From NCBI GenBank assembly GCA_963680875.1, contig OY804579.1, positions 20,941,804-21,005,803 of the forward strand: DNA of 64,000 nt, written 5' to 3'. Each line of letters starts with the position of its first letter. The first letter of the stretch is position 1. Shown here one piece after another: positions 48,301 to 60,617 of this stretch. The notes under the pieces are model-generated. The model was not told the origin of the DNA. It did not search any database and saw nothing but the letters and a program-made list of their open reading frames with translations. The position numbers and the translations under genes are program-made. Origin of the DNA: Bathymodiolus brooksi (lineage: Eukaryota; Mollusca; Bivalvia; Mytilida; Modiolidae).

Positions 48301-48589
48301 TATGTTTATTTTCTTGTTACACACACTAACATTTTTAGTCTTATTTTGACACGAATTCAATACAATAGGAAATGAACTGTTTATGAAACCAAAATGACTG
48401 GTATTTGTGCGGAAAAACAATATAAAAATGAGAAACGTGACCAAGTAAACACGTTTAATGGCGGACGTGTGATTGATTGATTACATCAACACGAATAGGG
48501 ATATTTATACCAGATTGGCACAATTATATCACAGTCAAATTAGATTAAAATTAGTAACGTATGTTCTGCTGTGAGTAGTAATTTACAAT

Positions 48590-48740
48590 TGTAAACTGTA
48601 AGTAAAAGGACACTGGAAAAAGGTAAAGGAAATGACACGGCCTTGCCCTTGTACCTACGGTCAATCACCTTATGTTTTATTATGTTTATATGCCTCTTCG
48701 TGGGCCCTTTAATTTGGACCAATAAAATCTTGTATCTTGT
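48590..48740 (+). mobile_element. 3' end of a LINE with TATCTTG-type tail
   Basis: GGGCCCTTTAATTTGGACC then AATAAAATCTTGTATCTTGT is the style of 3' terminus seen for CR1/L2-like LINEs; a related end is at 58690-58765. It abuts the next LINE. Confidence 0.5.
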
Positions 48741-50290
48741 ATGTCCCCAGTATCTTGGAAGAAAGCCAACATTGTCCCAGTCTTCAAGAAAGGAGAGAAA
48801 CATATGGCATCCAATTACCGACCAGTGTCACTGACTTCAATCGCATGCAAACTATTGGAGCACATTGTTCATAGTTCCATCATGGACCACTTCGATTGCC
48901 ACCAGGTCCTTTGTGGTGAGCAGCATGGATTCAGAGTCAAACGATCTTGCGAATCCCAGTTACTTATTACCATTGATGACATAACATGAAACATGGAAGA
49001 GGGTGACCAGACAGACATCATATTGCTAGATTTCGCCAAAGCTTTTGACAAGGTCCCCCATGACAGGCTATTGCATAAAATGGAATTCTACGGAGTATGA
49101 CAGAATACCCTTGAATGGATCAAGCATTCCTGACCAACAGAACTCAGTCCGTAATACTTGAGAACCACAAGTCAGATCCACTTGACGTTGTCTCCGGAGT
49201 TCCTCAAGGTACCGTGATGGGTCCGCTATTGTTCCCGGCATACATAAATGACTTACCTGAAGCAACATCCTCAAGTGCCAGACTTTTTGCAGATGATTGT
49301 CTACTATTCCGCCGCATCAGAAAGATCCAAGATGCAGTAGACCTACAAAACGACCTATCATCACTAGAAGAATGGGAGAGAAAATGGCAAATGTGTTTCC
49401 ATCCTGAAAAATGCATTGTAATCAGAGTTCCTGGCAAACGTCAGTTCCACCAGACGTCATACACATTGCACGGACACACTCTCGATGTAGTTGATAGTGG
49501 GAAATACCTTGGAGTCACCATCAACAAAGACCTGACCTGGATAAAACACATCAACCAGACAATAGGGAAAGCCTCTAAGACTCTTGGCTTCCTCAGGAGA
49601 AATCTGGGAAGATGCACTACCAAAACCAAAGCAACAGCCTACACCAATCTAGTACGACCTGTTTTGGAGTATGCTTCCCCAGTATGGGATCCACACCAGA
49701 TTACCACCACAAGAGACATACATGTAGAGCAAGTACAAAGGTGGGCAGCTTGCTTTGCCTATAACTGCTACCAGGACAACTCCCCAGGCTGTGTAACAAA
49801 CCTGCTAAACAGTCTTCAATGGGAATCCCTCCAGCAAAGACGATGGAAACAATCCCTTGTAATGTGCTACAAGATCCACCATCAGCTGATTGCCATTGAA
49901 CCAGCCAACTATTACACAGCAGGGGACTCCAGAACAAGAGGAAACCATAGACTCAGACAGATCAGAGCCAAGAAGGACACATACCAACATTCCTTCTTCC
50001 CGAGATCCATCAGGGAATGGAACCAAGTAGCATCTTCAGTTGTAGACCGGTTCCCTAGAGGACTTTAAGGTCAGGTTGAATTCCATCCCCTGGCTTTCAT
50101 CACAACACAGATAAACGACAGAGCAGCCGTACGATGTATATATTGTACATGATTTTTATTTGTATATACCATCCATCTCTTTAGACTTTTACCTGTTTTG
50201 GAGGGACACCCTGTCTGATTGATTATGTGCCCGAGTCACACACACTCAGTAACTACAGAGTCCGACTCGTATCCGGGAAGAAGAAGAAAA
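48741..50290 (+). mobile_element. CR1/L2-like LINE, 5' truncated, reverse transcriptase and C-terminus
   Basis: Starts inside the reverse transcriptase (WKKANIVPVFKKGEKH, NYRPVSLTSIACKLLE, HGFRVKRSCESQLL, LLDFAKAFDKVPHDRLL). It contains stops at 48987 and 49098 and a one-base frameshift near 49123. From 49115 to 50068 the frame is open for 317 codons: SGVPQGTVMGPLLFPAYIND, FADDCLLFR, KYLGVTINKDLTWIKHI, VRPVLEYASPVWDP and SFFPRSIREWN. The FADD pair is intact. The 3' end is a GAAGAAGAAGAA tail near 50274-50290. Endonuclease missing, so dead. Confidence 0.88.
49115..50068 (+). pseudogene. LINE reverse-transcriptase C-terminal part, 317 codons open
   Basis: Continuous frame through the polymerase palm (FADDCLLF), the thumb and a C-terminal tail of the CR1/L2 type. 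The preceding part of the same protein lies in another frame because of the lesion near 49123. Confidence 0.85.
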
Positions 50291-50498
50291 CATGCTATAA
50301 TAGTTCAGGTTCCAAATCGAGGGGACCCTTTGACCATGTTATACAAGGACAAAGCTTAACATTTTTTCTCCAGGGGCCAGCTGGGCTCCCAAAATTTTTT
50401 TTATGAAAGTTTAGGGACCCAACCAGTTTTTATGCCAATAAACGTTAACCTTATATGTAACATTGTTAATTTTTAATAAAATAAGTAGTACTCAAAAA

Positions 50499-51260
50499 CA
50501 GTGTGGGAAACGACGGCTCGCCAACTCGCCAAAGGTGAGTGGAAATTTCAGGTGTCGAGTAAGATCCACTTTATACTCGCTGGTCTGGCGAGTAACAGTT
50601 GTAAGGCGAGTAGGAACATGAAAATGCTTGCCACGATAACTGGTTACAGCTTTAAAATATCATAGCTCCCAAACAGTTAAATGTTCTGTTAACTGTACGT
50701 GTCATTTATCCAACATTTTATTAATCATTGTACTCGATTAGAAAACATTCCGCCATGAGTCATGACACTTCATTTCTGTGAACAGAAAAATTAAGTATAC
50801 AATCCTGACCCCGCATAATTTTGCCAAGGTCAATTTCACGATTAAATGAAATATTGTTTCATTACAAATAGATGTGATGACTTTTAAAATTAAGGCAAAT
50901 AAAATAATTTGGTTTTGAAATATTTCAAACGAATTCGTAGCGAAAACATAAAGTTAAATATGTGTCGGAACCGGGTTTGACATACATGTTGACTTAAAAG
51001 ACAAAGACATCGAAATTGAGGAAGAAGAGATCAACGCAGCTCTTAAGAGAGTGTTGATCCTTCTTGAAGAAGTTAATGACTTGTCAAAATCTGCAAAATA
51101 AATTGTTGAACATTACTGTATTGTTTATTTGGTATTTGTTGGCGAGTTTAAAAAAAATGTCACTCGCCAAACATGGCGAGCTCTATTTCATTTTGGCGAG
51201 TACTTGTTTCAGTCCACTCGCCATTTTGGTGAGTGTTTGAAAAAAATGTTTCCCACACTG
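50499..51260. mobile_element. 762-bp hAT-like element with 8-bp target duplication
   Basis: Ends CAGTGTGGGAAAC and GTTTCCCACACTG, flanked on both sides by CTCAAAAA (50491-50498, 51261-51268). About ten copies of GGCGAGT/ACTCGCC lie inside both ends, like hAT transposase-binding subterminal repeats. The centre is AT-rich with a short acidic reading frame at 50958-51101. Confidence 0.88.
50958..51101 (+). other. Short acidic reading frame inside the hAT-like element
   Basis: 47 codons ending VDLKDKDIEIEEEEINAALK, RVLILLEEVNDLSKSAK and TAA. It looks like a real C-terminus (charged, helical, AATAAA overlapping the stop), either a transposase remnant or captured host sequence. Not identified. Confidence 0.35.
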
Positions 51261-51405
51261 CTCAAAAAGGACATGATTATGACTACGACAAATGGGACAT
51301 TTCCTTGTCATCTGTGACACAGATTGCATGCATTAATGTATTACACACTCCCTGTCTTTTTACTTTTCAACTACTAATAGTTATAGAGGTTATATATAAT
51401 ACATG

Positions 51406-51564
51406 TACAGTCAAACCTGCCCAAGCAGTCACCTGTATTAAAAGGTCACCTTTTTCTTGTCCTGTCATAGAAAATTTCATATGAATTCAACCTCTTTTAA
51501 GAGGTCTTAGTAAACCACTTTTTCTTTGTTCCCATGGTGACCTCTTAATACAAGTCTGACTGTA
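51406..51564. mobile_element. Short inverted-repeat element (MITE), copy 2
   Basis: TACAGTCAAACCTGCCCAAG at the left and CAAGTCTGACTGTA at the right; inner AAAGGTCACC and GGTGACCTCTTAATAC. Same family as 16845-17027. Confidence 0.65.
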
Positions 51565-51710
51565 TTTGAATTCTTGTACCAAGACATGTACAATGGTAAA
51601 AAAAATCTTACGAAAAAAGCAAATACATATGTACCATACACAACTGATCACAGATTTTACTCCTTGTGACAAAAAGGGGGATGCATAGTATTCACACAGT
51701 TTGTCTGTTT

Positions 51711-51728
51711 GAGAGAGAGAGAGAGATT
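51711..51728. repeat. (GA)n microsatellite
   Basis: Eight GA dinucleotides at the left edge of the solo array-type element. Confidence 0.9.
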
Positions 51729-51990
51729 GTTACTCAATGCCAGATGAGCAATTTTTCAGATATATGATGGCTAGAACAAGTTACATTTGCTTTGTTCTAG
51801 ACCAACATGCCAAGTTGGATTTTAATAGCGCTAGCTCACTTAAACAAGTCTGCGGGTAGATTGTCGCTCCACTCAGACACGTTTTCCTGAATCTGAGCCA
51901 ACCAGTCTATACTCTTACTCCTTTATGCTGCATGCTTAGCGTAGAACCAGTAAATACCAATTTTATAGTCTTTTCTTTAATTCGACCTGG
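51729..51990 (+). mobile_element. Single-unit relative of the 55-bp array element
   Basis: CAGATATATGATGGCTAGAAC, TTGGATTTTAATAGCGCTAG, one unit (GGGTAGATTGTCGCTCCACT, CAGACACGTTTTCCTGA) and TTACTCCTTTATGCTGCATG follow in the same order as the flanks of the array at 30326-36320. Confidence 0.75.
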
Positions 51991-52164
51991 GCTAAATTTC
52001 TATCCATTATGACAGAATTCCAAAAATGATATTATTGTTTTGATGAAGTTAAGCTGAACAAGTAAATCGGAATAGATGGATTTATGTCACAGATAAGTGA
52101 GAAATAGAAGCCTCCATGTTTAGCGGGAAATTTAAAATTAATAAGATAAACGTGCTTTAACACC

Positions 52165-52418
52165 CAATCGTAACTACTCGGCCATTCTCGCTACCCTGCA
52201 AATAACCTCGTATGCATTAGGCGTATAAATCGCACTACTTTTCACATGTCAGTTACATGAAAGTTTGATAATGTTATATTTTAAGCAATTTTCTATATTT
52301 CAATTAAAGTTTTAATTAGTTTTGCATAATTAGATTTTACTTAGTATGTCTTCCATATTGGATTTTCGTGGACTATATTTTTGTGCGGCTTAACTTAACT
52401 TAACTTCCGGCAAACAAA
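52165..52418 (+). mobile_element. Truncated copy of the 318-bp inverted-repeat element
   Basis: CAATCGTAACTACTCGGCC through CGGCTTAACTTAACTTAACT and CCGGCAAACAA is nearly identical to 17543-17800. The right terminal repeat is absent. Confidence 0.85.
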
Positions 52419-53947
52419 ATTTTCATTAAAAAAGTCATATTTTCATTTTTTTATTAGTTCTAAATTCTGTAAAACCCCAAATCATCAGTTGGTTTCGTTC
52501 TTCTTTAAATGTAATTATGTTATTACTTTACAATAAATGAATAATTTATTTATCATATTCATACATCTCCGAACGAAACAGTTTTTTGAATATAGGTTGA
52601 CAAGGAGACTACAAATGTACAGGTAGTTTAAGGCTGTCCTACCTACAACATGTATGTTTTCTCAACATTCCCTTTGTAGAACATTAAATATAAATTATTT
52701 ACTTCTGTCATTGAAATCTACATTTCAATAAATTTGATTGTGGTTGAAACGCAAATTCAATAAAAAAATTTGCATGACAGCTGAATTTCCTCAAAATTAC
52801 TGTCAATATATATAGAAGAAACGTTATTATCTGTGTCAGATGTTTGTGATTGAATAGCATTTAATATAATTTCTTCAGTAGCAAGTAACATATTCAGCAA
52901 TTTTTGCATTTGAGTCTAGATCTACGTACTTGTATATATTGTCGATCGTACGTATATCAGGATAAATGTCAAGGTCTTTGTACACTCATTAGCATATTGT
53001 CATTTGATGCAAAAAATCCTGAAAAAGCAACGTGATTATCATCAGTCTGCTGTTGTGTGTTGCTCTTGGATGATAATTTTTTAAGTCGTCTCATTTTTGA
53101 GATTATCTAAGTATAGTTCTTTGATGTTTACATGTTTATTTACAACTCAAATTTTGATTGAATTCGTTCATTTAATTTTAATCGTCAGATTAAAGATGTA
53201 ATACAGGATGTCAAAAACAAACACATCAAAACATAATCCATAATGAGTGCATTGATTAAAAAGCCTTTTTAAAGGGATGACAATTGATTATGAATCCTTT
53301 TACAAGCAAATAATTAGACTGAAGATCGAGGGAAATTATAATTTTATACATGTGAACTTGGGTGATATTAACAGGGAATTTAATATTTTAAGATTTGCAT
53401 TCTGAAAAGTTATGGAAGATGGCAATAGGGCAAAGTAAAAAAAATGGTTCCAGAATTGAAAATTTTCCCTAATTTCAAGTTGGTTTATGCATATTTTCTT
53501 TTGTTGCATCTTGATAACTATACATTGAAGTTAATAAATCCAGATGGCCATAACTGAGAATAAAGAGATAAAAATTTTCTGAACCTTAATTTATTCAACA
53601 TGAATCACCATTCAAATTTGAATTTAGTATAAATTTTCAGAATATAATTTTACACAAACATAACAAATAGCAACATTTTTTTCACACTAATTGATGGCCG
53701 AGGCATAGGCATTACTTTTGGTACACAGATAACATTTACTTTCCTTGAATTTTTCTTTTTTTTATTCTTTTTTCTTCATTTTTTGTATGCATGAATTTTT
53801 TGTTGAAGGAAAAAGTTTTGAATTAGAAAAAAGCCAGAAGAAATTAACCAAAAAATAATTTCATACTAAAATTTAGCCTTTTTAAAACTCACTGAAAAAA
53901 CCCAGAGTAGATTTATCATTTCAATGAAAGGAAGTTATGTCCAGCTG
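52419..53947. other. AT-rich intergenic stretch
   Basis: 1.5 kb of AT-rich sequence without a coding frame, splice-supported exon or repeat that I recognise. Confidence 0.5.
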
Positions 53948-54108
53948 AAAATCAGGGCTCACCAAACCAGGCGAAGTGGGCAACTTTTTCGCCTTGGTTT
54001 CAATGAAATCACCCAATTTCTGTCAAAAAGCGAAGTTTTAGTCGATCTGTCAGTCTTTTCAAGTCAGTATTTTTTTCACCAATAACCATACTTTTTCTTC
54101 AATATTCA

Positions 54109-55317
54109 CAGGCCTCTACATTAACATATTTTTCAACTTGTCCCTACGGACAACTAACTAAAAAAAGTACAAATGTACTTGTCCGAAAAAATTAATAAAA
54201 ATTACAAAAACTAGAGAATAATTATCCAGGGCTCCCACTACTTTCAAATTAGAGGGAGAAATGACTTCTCTTTCAGAGAGCTCACAGGGAGAAGTGGGAG
54301 ACAACAGAGAGAAGTGGGGAGACTTCTGGAGAAGTCAATTGCGATTAATCAAAACATTGTTTTGCGACCCCTCTGACCATACCCTGCCCAAATTAAGTAA
54401 ATAGTTAATGCTGCCTGAACTGATTTGTTCTGGGTTTTTTTTTATTCATGACTACCTTAAGGACATATATTCAATGTCACATTTTTATTTCTGTCTACCT
54501 TTCTTGTCTAGTCTTGCATACCAGTGATTTTTATGTGTACCCCCCCCCCCCCCTTTTCCTTTTGAAATATTACTGTGTTGTGATCCAATACCACACAAAT
54601 TTTAATGACTCATATTTCTGTTATATAAATCCTTGTTTCTGGTAAAAAAAAATATACCTAGAGTAGATACTATATATACCAGTATCTAGGTATATTTATT
54701 TTACCAGAAACAAGTGCCTGTGATATAAATAAAGCAAAATTTAAATTCACAGAGAAATACAAATTTGAGTGGAACTTTTCAACCAAATCTGGAAAAAGCT
54801 TGTAATATTTGTTCATTTCAAAGGTTTCAATATTTCCCAAAAGCCTAAATCAAGTCCTCTATATCGTATTTTGCACAAAAGACAAGTTTAAATTTGGCGC
54901 CAAATTGATATCCGATAATTTTTACATGTCCGTTCCGGAGTGATTCTTGTTCTTATATTTCAAATATTGATATTTCCATTCATTAAAGCGTTTCTGAGAT
55001 TGCGACTTTAATTTTGTCAATGTCCTTGAACTTCATCACAGCATGGAGAACAATAAATGATACAATAAAAAGAGTTTTGATCTGGCGTTTCACTTTAGTT
55101 TTAATCAAAATAAATTACGGACAAATTGGAGATCAAACAGGGCTCTTATATACAACAAACCCAGTATTTTATACCAGTGGAAATAGATTTGTCCGTCGTA
55201 CCGGCACGTTTGGGAATCTGACTTTTTCACTTGTCCCGTCGGACAACCGTAATACAAGATCTACTTGTCCAACGTTAGTTTTCACTGGTATCGGACAAAC
55301 GTTAATGTCGAGGCCTG
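54109..55317. mobile_element. Nested inverted-repeat DNA element with 5-bp duplication
   Basis: Ends CAGGCCTCTACATTAAC and GTTAATGTCGAGGCCTG, flanked by ATTCA on both sides. Subterminal ACTTGTCC/GGACAA motifs recur at both ends. Contains a C13 run (54541-54553), a palindrome (54629-54713) and a CAGGGCTCCCACTAC segment at 54231 that may be the end of a third element. Confidence 0.72.
54629..54713. repeat. Palindrome with ~28-bp arms
   Basis: CTTGTTTCTGGTAAAA...ATATACCTAG is mirrored by CTAGGTATATTTATTTTACC and AGAAACAAG around a 25-bp centre. Confidence 0.85.
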
Positions 55318-55603
55318 ATTCACGTAAAAGAAGCTCCTGTGTTCCTGAAATATGACCCATACAGGGTTTGATGTTCAATATTTTATTTCAAACTCGTTAA
55401 TTGCATCCTTTTTAAGACCATTGTGCAAGCACATTCATTTTGTGAAAGGTATGGGGACATGCGTAGTGGGGAAAGAAACGTTAAAATTTTGATCGATTTT
55501 CGGAAGTCTCCCAGATTTTCCCTCACTTCGCCTTAAGTCAACTGAGAGAGAAGTCAAGTCGCCCTGTTTTTACTATGTGTGGTGACTGGTGAGCCCTGAA
55601 AAT

Positions 55604-58270
55604 GTGTCCCATTTCTCCTGTTTTTGCTGCACTCCTGTCATATTATATATAAAACAGGAATAAATCATCAAAATAGTCCTCATTAATTACAATTATAATT
55701 ATCTTTGCAATTATCACAGGTCAGATCTGAAAATTAACTCATTCATTCAAAGGTTGGTGCTGAAAAGAAACAGAAAATTTACTGAATACCTTGTAATGGT
55801 ACATTTATGTCAGGAGTGCAACATAGTTTTCATTGAAAGTAATTTTTAAAGAATTGCCAATTGGTATAGCAGCAAGCAATCTCAAAGCAATATCATTATA
55901 ACATACTTATTTGTTAATCTGAATTACAAGTTAGCAAACATTTTCTTCTTAAAGTAAAAATGACTTGAATTATAGCATTAATAATAATGAATCTAACTAG
56001 AAAAGTAAATCTTGTGACAAAATGGTGCTATAACATTGCCAAGTGAAATAGTTTTAATAGCTTATTCTGTATTGCAAGAAACAGTTTTGAATGTAAACAT
56101 GTCATTGGATAATTAATTTTACTTTAAAATTGAATTCTATAAATATATCATTATAAAAGTGTTGCACCAAAGAAATGGATTTCTGAAAAAATATTCATAT
56201 CTATCAGGCAACTTTATGACTGCAATCTGGTGTCTTGTATAGTCTTTACCTGAAAAATAAAACAAAATCATATATTGGCTTTAGTACTTTTATTGTGAGC
56301 CTCTAAACTTCAAAAGTTGCACTCCTGACATTGGGACGAGGGTGTTCTTTAATGACCACTGAGGGTTAAACCATATATGAATTGGGCAAATTAAGTTTTT
56401 TTTCATGAAAGAACATATTGTGTTAATAGTTACAACAACATTTGCTGATTTTGTGTGAGTCATTGATTCAAAATTCAATTTTCTTTTTGAAATTACATAT
56501 TTTTATCATATTATGTTTATCATATATTTAAACATGAGAAAGTCTTGTTCTGTATTATGAACCTTTAGTCACGTGATCAATATCATTTCAAGGGTGAAGA
56601 TATCGATATCAGTCACGGCAGACAAATACAGTCGTAATGTTCTTTCAGTATTATATATGCAAATTTCCTTTATTTAGTACTAAGTATATGATAAAAGGTA
56701 ATAACATATCAATATACAATGTACATGTACTACATGTACCTGTATACAAATAATATAGAACAAACTGTTAAATAATGACAGCTGACACACAATCATATTA
56801 AATATCTGCAAATGATATACCCCTGTATTTAGTTTTTTGTTTTTTGTAATTGTCCAGTGGACTCACTTTTCCAAATGTTATACTCATCAGAGACATAGAT
56901 ACCTGTATGTTTAGTACTTATGTACCAATCTAATTTCTTCAAATTGCTTGTTTAATGTTTGTATCAAGGGCGGATCCAGAGACTCTGTTGATGGGGGGGG
57001 GGGGCTCTGTTATGGAGCAATATTTTCAATAATAGATGGAACCAAAGCGGTTCTGGTGTGTAGGTCAGTAAATCTTGTTTTCATTTCATTTAGCACTTAG
57101 TCGAGAAAAGGTACAGTTATTGACTTCCTAAAGTAGTCTTCCGGACACGCTGCTTCAACATTATCTCTCATTATGTGTCTCCCGCATAATTCTAGGTTTT
57201 TTAACCTCTATGTCTAGTGGTTCATATATTTTAACACTCCTGTCAAAACATTGGTGGTTGAATTGTTCAACATTTGTTTTGCAGTCTAGTGAGCTCTGAC
57301 CTAAAATTATGCTTTTTAAGGCTCTGCCTATGTCAAGTGATCTCTCGTGTAGTGATTTCTTAAAAGCCAGGCGCATTTGAACAATAACAATAGTTACGAC
57401 AAAATCAAAGTTGCAAATGAAATACAATAAAGAAGTTACATCACTATGATCAGCTGCTCTTGGTCTGGTGTATGTGTGTTAAAAAGTTTTGTATTCATAT
57501 ATTTTCAAAACGGAAACTCATTTATTTTTTTTTAAATACAGCAACAATTGCCTTTAATTTTATTTGTAAAAATAAATGTTATTTAAAAAAGAATTCCCTT
57601 CAAAGAGCCTAAATTTACAGGTGTTGGTGGTTATACCTATAGAATAGAATACATTGTATTGCCTAATCATAGGGCCCACATGAGGCATCATTAACAATAC
57701 AAACATTCATGATTGATAAATGAGACATACACAAAAAAGAAAAAGGACATAGTTTGGGGTTTTTATATTTCTAAAAATATAAATATAATTATTATTTAGT
57801 GGATCATTTTCTGGTTTGTCCCCTATATCTCGCATCCAGTGTGAAACTTTACATACATGTACAGGGTATGTTGCATATTCCTTAACAAGCAGTAAACCTG
57901 CTAAAAACACCAAGGGACGGTGCTTCTGACACACCCTGTCTATTAATTGCATTTTCCCACAATTATATAGTAAATAAATATAATATATTAAATATTTATT
58001 ATATACTATATATTATATATATCAATAAAAAAAAAGATTAGTTAATTATTATATCTATTATTATTATTGTTATTCATTCGGATGTGTCACCTCCTGTTTA
58101 GAGCAGGAGAACTAGTTGGAGGAAATATGTCATCATGTTATTCTCAATTACAGAGTGCATCAAGCGACAGTGCAAAGGCATGTTAAAATGAATTAAGAAG
58201 AAATTCAGATCAAACCCAGTATATGTGTTTTTCTTTAAATTTATTCTATTTATTTAGAAATATTATCAAT
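55604..58270. other. AT-rich intergenic stretch
   Basis: No coding exon recognised. GGGCGGATCCAGAGACTC with a G10 run at 56967-57003 resembles the end of a dispersed DNA element whose partner end I cannot find. Short open frames here look like chance. Confidence 0.45.
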
Positions 58271-58560
58271 TTATATTATATTTCTCCTTTCTAAACATGC
58301 CAGTGTAAAAGAGCAATTATTTAATTGTATTGTGCTTTGTTTGATCAAATTACAAATAATGGCTAGAATCTCCTCATTTTCATTATTAAGAAGCCAATAT
58401 AATTTCTGTTCTGGATTGAGGACATGAAAGTTTTGACAGATATTATTGATCCTGCTGAACATTTCTGTTCTTAGTTCAGGACATGTAGAACATGATAATA
58501 ATATTAGAAAATGTTTCTCATCATCTATCTCAGCAGATGTGCAACAGAGGCAAATTATGA
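58271..58560 (-). mobile_element. C-terminal fragment of a CR1/L2-like LINE protein
   Basis: The minus strand is open for about 95 codons: IICLCCTSAEIDDEKHFLIL, LSCSTCPELRTEMFSRIN and LNPEQKLYWLLNNENEEILA. The Cys-Cys...His-Phe-Leu block and the following helices are typical of the end of such LINE proteins. Confidence 0.6.
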
Positions 58561-58689
58561 CACTAGACGTGTTTTTATAAGGGTTTAAGACAATACCTGA
58601 TATATTAATTGGTATTTTGACAATACATTCATAAAAACTTCAAATAAACTTGAAAATTTATTACATTTATGTATTAGAATGTTTTTTGT

Positions 58690-58765
58690 AATATAAATCA
58701 CTGTAATGACTCTGCCCCTTGCTGGGACCTTGATTGGACAATAAAATCTTATCTTATCTTATCAT
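58690..58765 (+). mobile_element. LINE 3' terminus with ATCTT tail
   Basis: GACTCTGCCCCTTGCTGGGAC and TTGGACAATAAAATCTTATC followed by ATCTT repeats resemble the 3' end at 48590-48740. Confidence 0.5.
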
Positions 58766-58956
58766 ATACCTCTAGAAAATTATGATTGTAGTTGTTATGA
58801 TTTTACTGATTGAGACGTAGTCCTCCGGTCCAAGACCAATAAAACTTTGTTCTGACTAGTAAATTTTTCAGTTTTTATTTAGATATAAATATAAAATAAA
58901 TTCTAGAATTTGATTCAGACCAGTAAATTAAAATTTTCAATTCGAGAACTGGAGAT

Positions 58957-59210
58957 GGGGGCTGTCATGGTTGTGACCCTATGGTAGTTGGATTTACAAC
59001 TACCTATGTAATCAGTGCCTATCACCACTAACGTTGTGAGTTCGCATACTTGATACAACATTATGTGATTAAGTTTGCCAGTGACTTGTGGCAGGTCAGT
59101 GGTTTTTTCCCCCGAGTGCTCCAGTTTCCTCCACCGATGTAACTGACCGCCACGATGTAACTGAAATATTGTTGAGATGACATTAAACACCATAAACCTA
59201 ACTCTAACTG
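58957..59210 (+). mobile_element. SINE copy, near full length
   Basis: The head (GGCTGTCATGGTTGTGACC, CTATGGTAGTTGG), a box B region partly deleted (GAGTTCGCATAC), GTCAGTGGTTTTTTCCCCCG and the tail ATATTGTTGAGATGACATT. Confidence 0.82.
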
Positions 59211-59436
59211 ATAGAGATGAAACAATATTAATATTATGGTAAGGCATACTTGTATATTGTGTAAGATTATACTGCAGGGTCAAATTGATGATAATCAGGT
59301 TTTATTTTAAGGTATTTAAGAAATAAGAATACAATCATTGAATGTGTACTGTAATTATACATGTACATCATATGTACATGTTATACCTAATTAACTTTTC
59401 TTAAGAATTGGAATTCTATGTGAAATGAAGTTATTT

Positions 59437-59708
59437 TGGTTTGGTTGGTTGGTTTATGGTGTTTAACATCACTTTCAACAAAATTTCAGTTATATCGTGG
59501 TGGTCAGTTTCATTGGTGGAGGAAACCAGAGTTCCCAGAGAAAAACGTCGACCTGTCGCAAGTCACTGACAAAATTTATCATATAATTTTGTGTGGAGTA
59601 CACCTCTCCATGAACAGGATTGGAATTCCCACTTTAGTGGTGATAGGCACTGATTGCACAGGTAGTTGTAAATCCAACTATCGTATGATCACGACCATGA
59701 CTGCCCCC
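59437..59708 (-). mobile_element. SINE copy, full length
   Basis: TTTGGTTGGTTGGTTTATGG (tail on the minus strand) through GTAGTTGTAAATCCAACTA and CACGACCATGACTGCCCCC (head). Confidence 0.83.
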
Positions 59709-59769
59709 AAGTTATTTTGGTTAAAGTATCTTATTGATATTATTTATCAGTAAATTTCAATTATGAATT

Positions 59770-60085
59770 AAATATGACAACAAATGATCTAGATTCTAGG
59801 TAAATATGACAACAAATGATCTAGGTAAATATAACAACAAATGATCTAGGTAAATATGACAACAAATGATCTAGGTAAATATGACAACAAATGATCTAGG
59901 TAAATGTGACAACAAATGATCTAGGTAAATGTGACAACAAATGATCTAGGTAAATATGACAACAAATGATCTAGGTAAATATGACAACAAATGATCTAGG
60001 TAAATATGACAACAAATGATCTAGGTAAATGTGACAACAAATGATCTAGGTAAATATGACAACAAATGATCTAGGTAAATATGAT
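59770..60085 (+). repeat. 25-bp tandem repeat, about 12 copies
   Basis: Unit of GTAAATATGACAACAAATGA plus TCTAG, varying mainly at ATGAC/GTGAC. Copies are nearly identical. Confidence 0.95.
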
Positions 60086-60216
60086 CACTACTGATAGTAA
60101 TATAAAATCTTGGTGTAAGTCATGGTCACTTATCAATCAATCCTGATTATAGTGATATGCTAACTCTATTATATATAAAGACCTTTGCTTTAAGTTTAAA
60201 TTATTGGGTTAGATTA

Positions 60217-60410
60217 TTGACAGATCCTTGATAAAATTTTAAGGAGTCCCAACCAAAAAGTCATGATTCCCACTACTTCAGTCTTTGTTATTTTTTGTTA
60301 AGAAAAAATGGTGAGTCACAAACAAATGACGAGTTCAGGACTGAGTGGCAAGTATCTCTGTAATATTGGTGTTTATCATCACTTTCAGCAATTTTTCAGC
60401 TATGTCTAGA
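60217..60410. mobile_element. AGAGATCCTTG-family element copy 2, with SINE scrap
   Basis: GACAGATCCTTGATAAAATT and GGCAAGTATCTCTGTAATAT are degraded versions of the ends at 45820-45982. A short SINE tail (CATCACTTTCAGCAATTTTT) follows at 60367-60410. Confidence 0.5.
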
Positions 60411-60617
60411 CTACCAGACTTTCTTGAAGGGGAAAGCCTTTAAATTTAATAAAGAAATGAAAAAAGAAGTCAAGGCTCTAGGAGTATAGGGGTGGTAAAT
60501 AGAGAAAGAATATGTTGTATGTACCAAGATGTCAGTCTGAGTTTGTGATTTCTTTTTTCTACCAATCGATCTAAATCTTACTCACCACACCGACTTCATA
60601 CAAACGTAATTATTTTT

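Larger units (their letters stand above)
53953..55598. mobile_element. Outer inverted-repeat DNA element with 5-bp duplication
   Basis: Ends CAGGGCTCACCA and TGGTGAGCCCTG, flanked by AAAAT on both sides. GCGAAG/CTTCGCC motifs repeat inside both ends. Without the nested insert it would be about 430 bp. A 5-bp duplication with CAGGG ends fits the hAT5 type; the assignment is tentative. Confidence 0.7.

Noticed and set aside
48164..48349. 61-codon plus-strand frame as a gene
   Set aside because: It lies antisense to exon 1b and its upstream region; the minus-strand reading has phase, length and duplicate support.
59436..59753. 105-codon plus-strand frame
   Set aside because: It is the antisense of a SINE copy.
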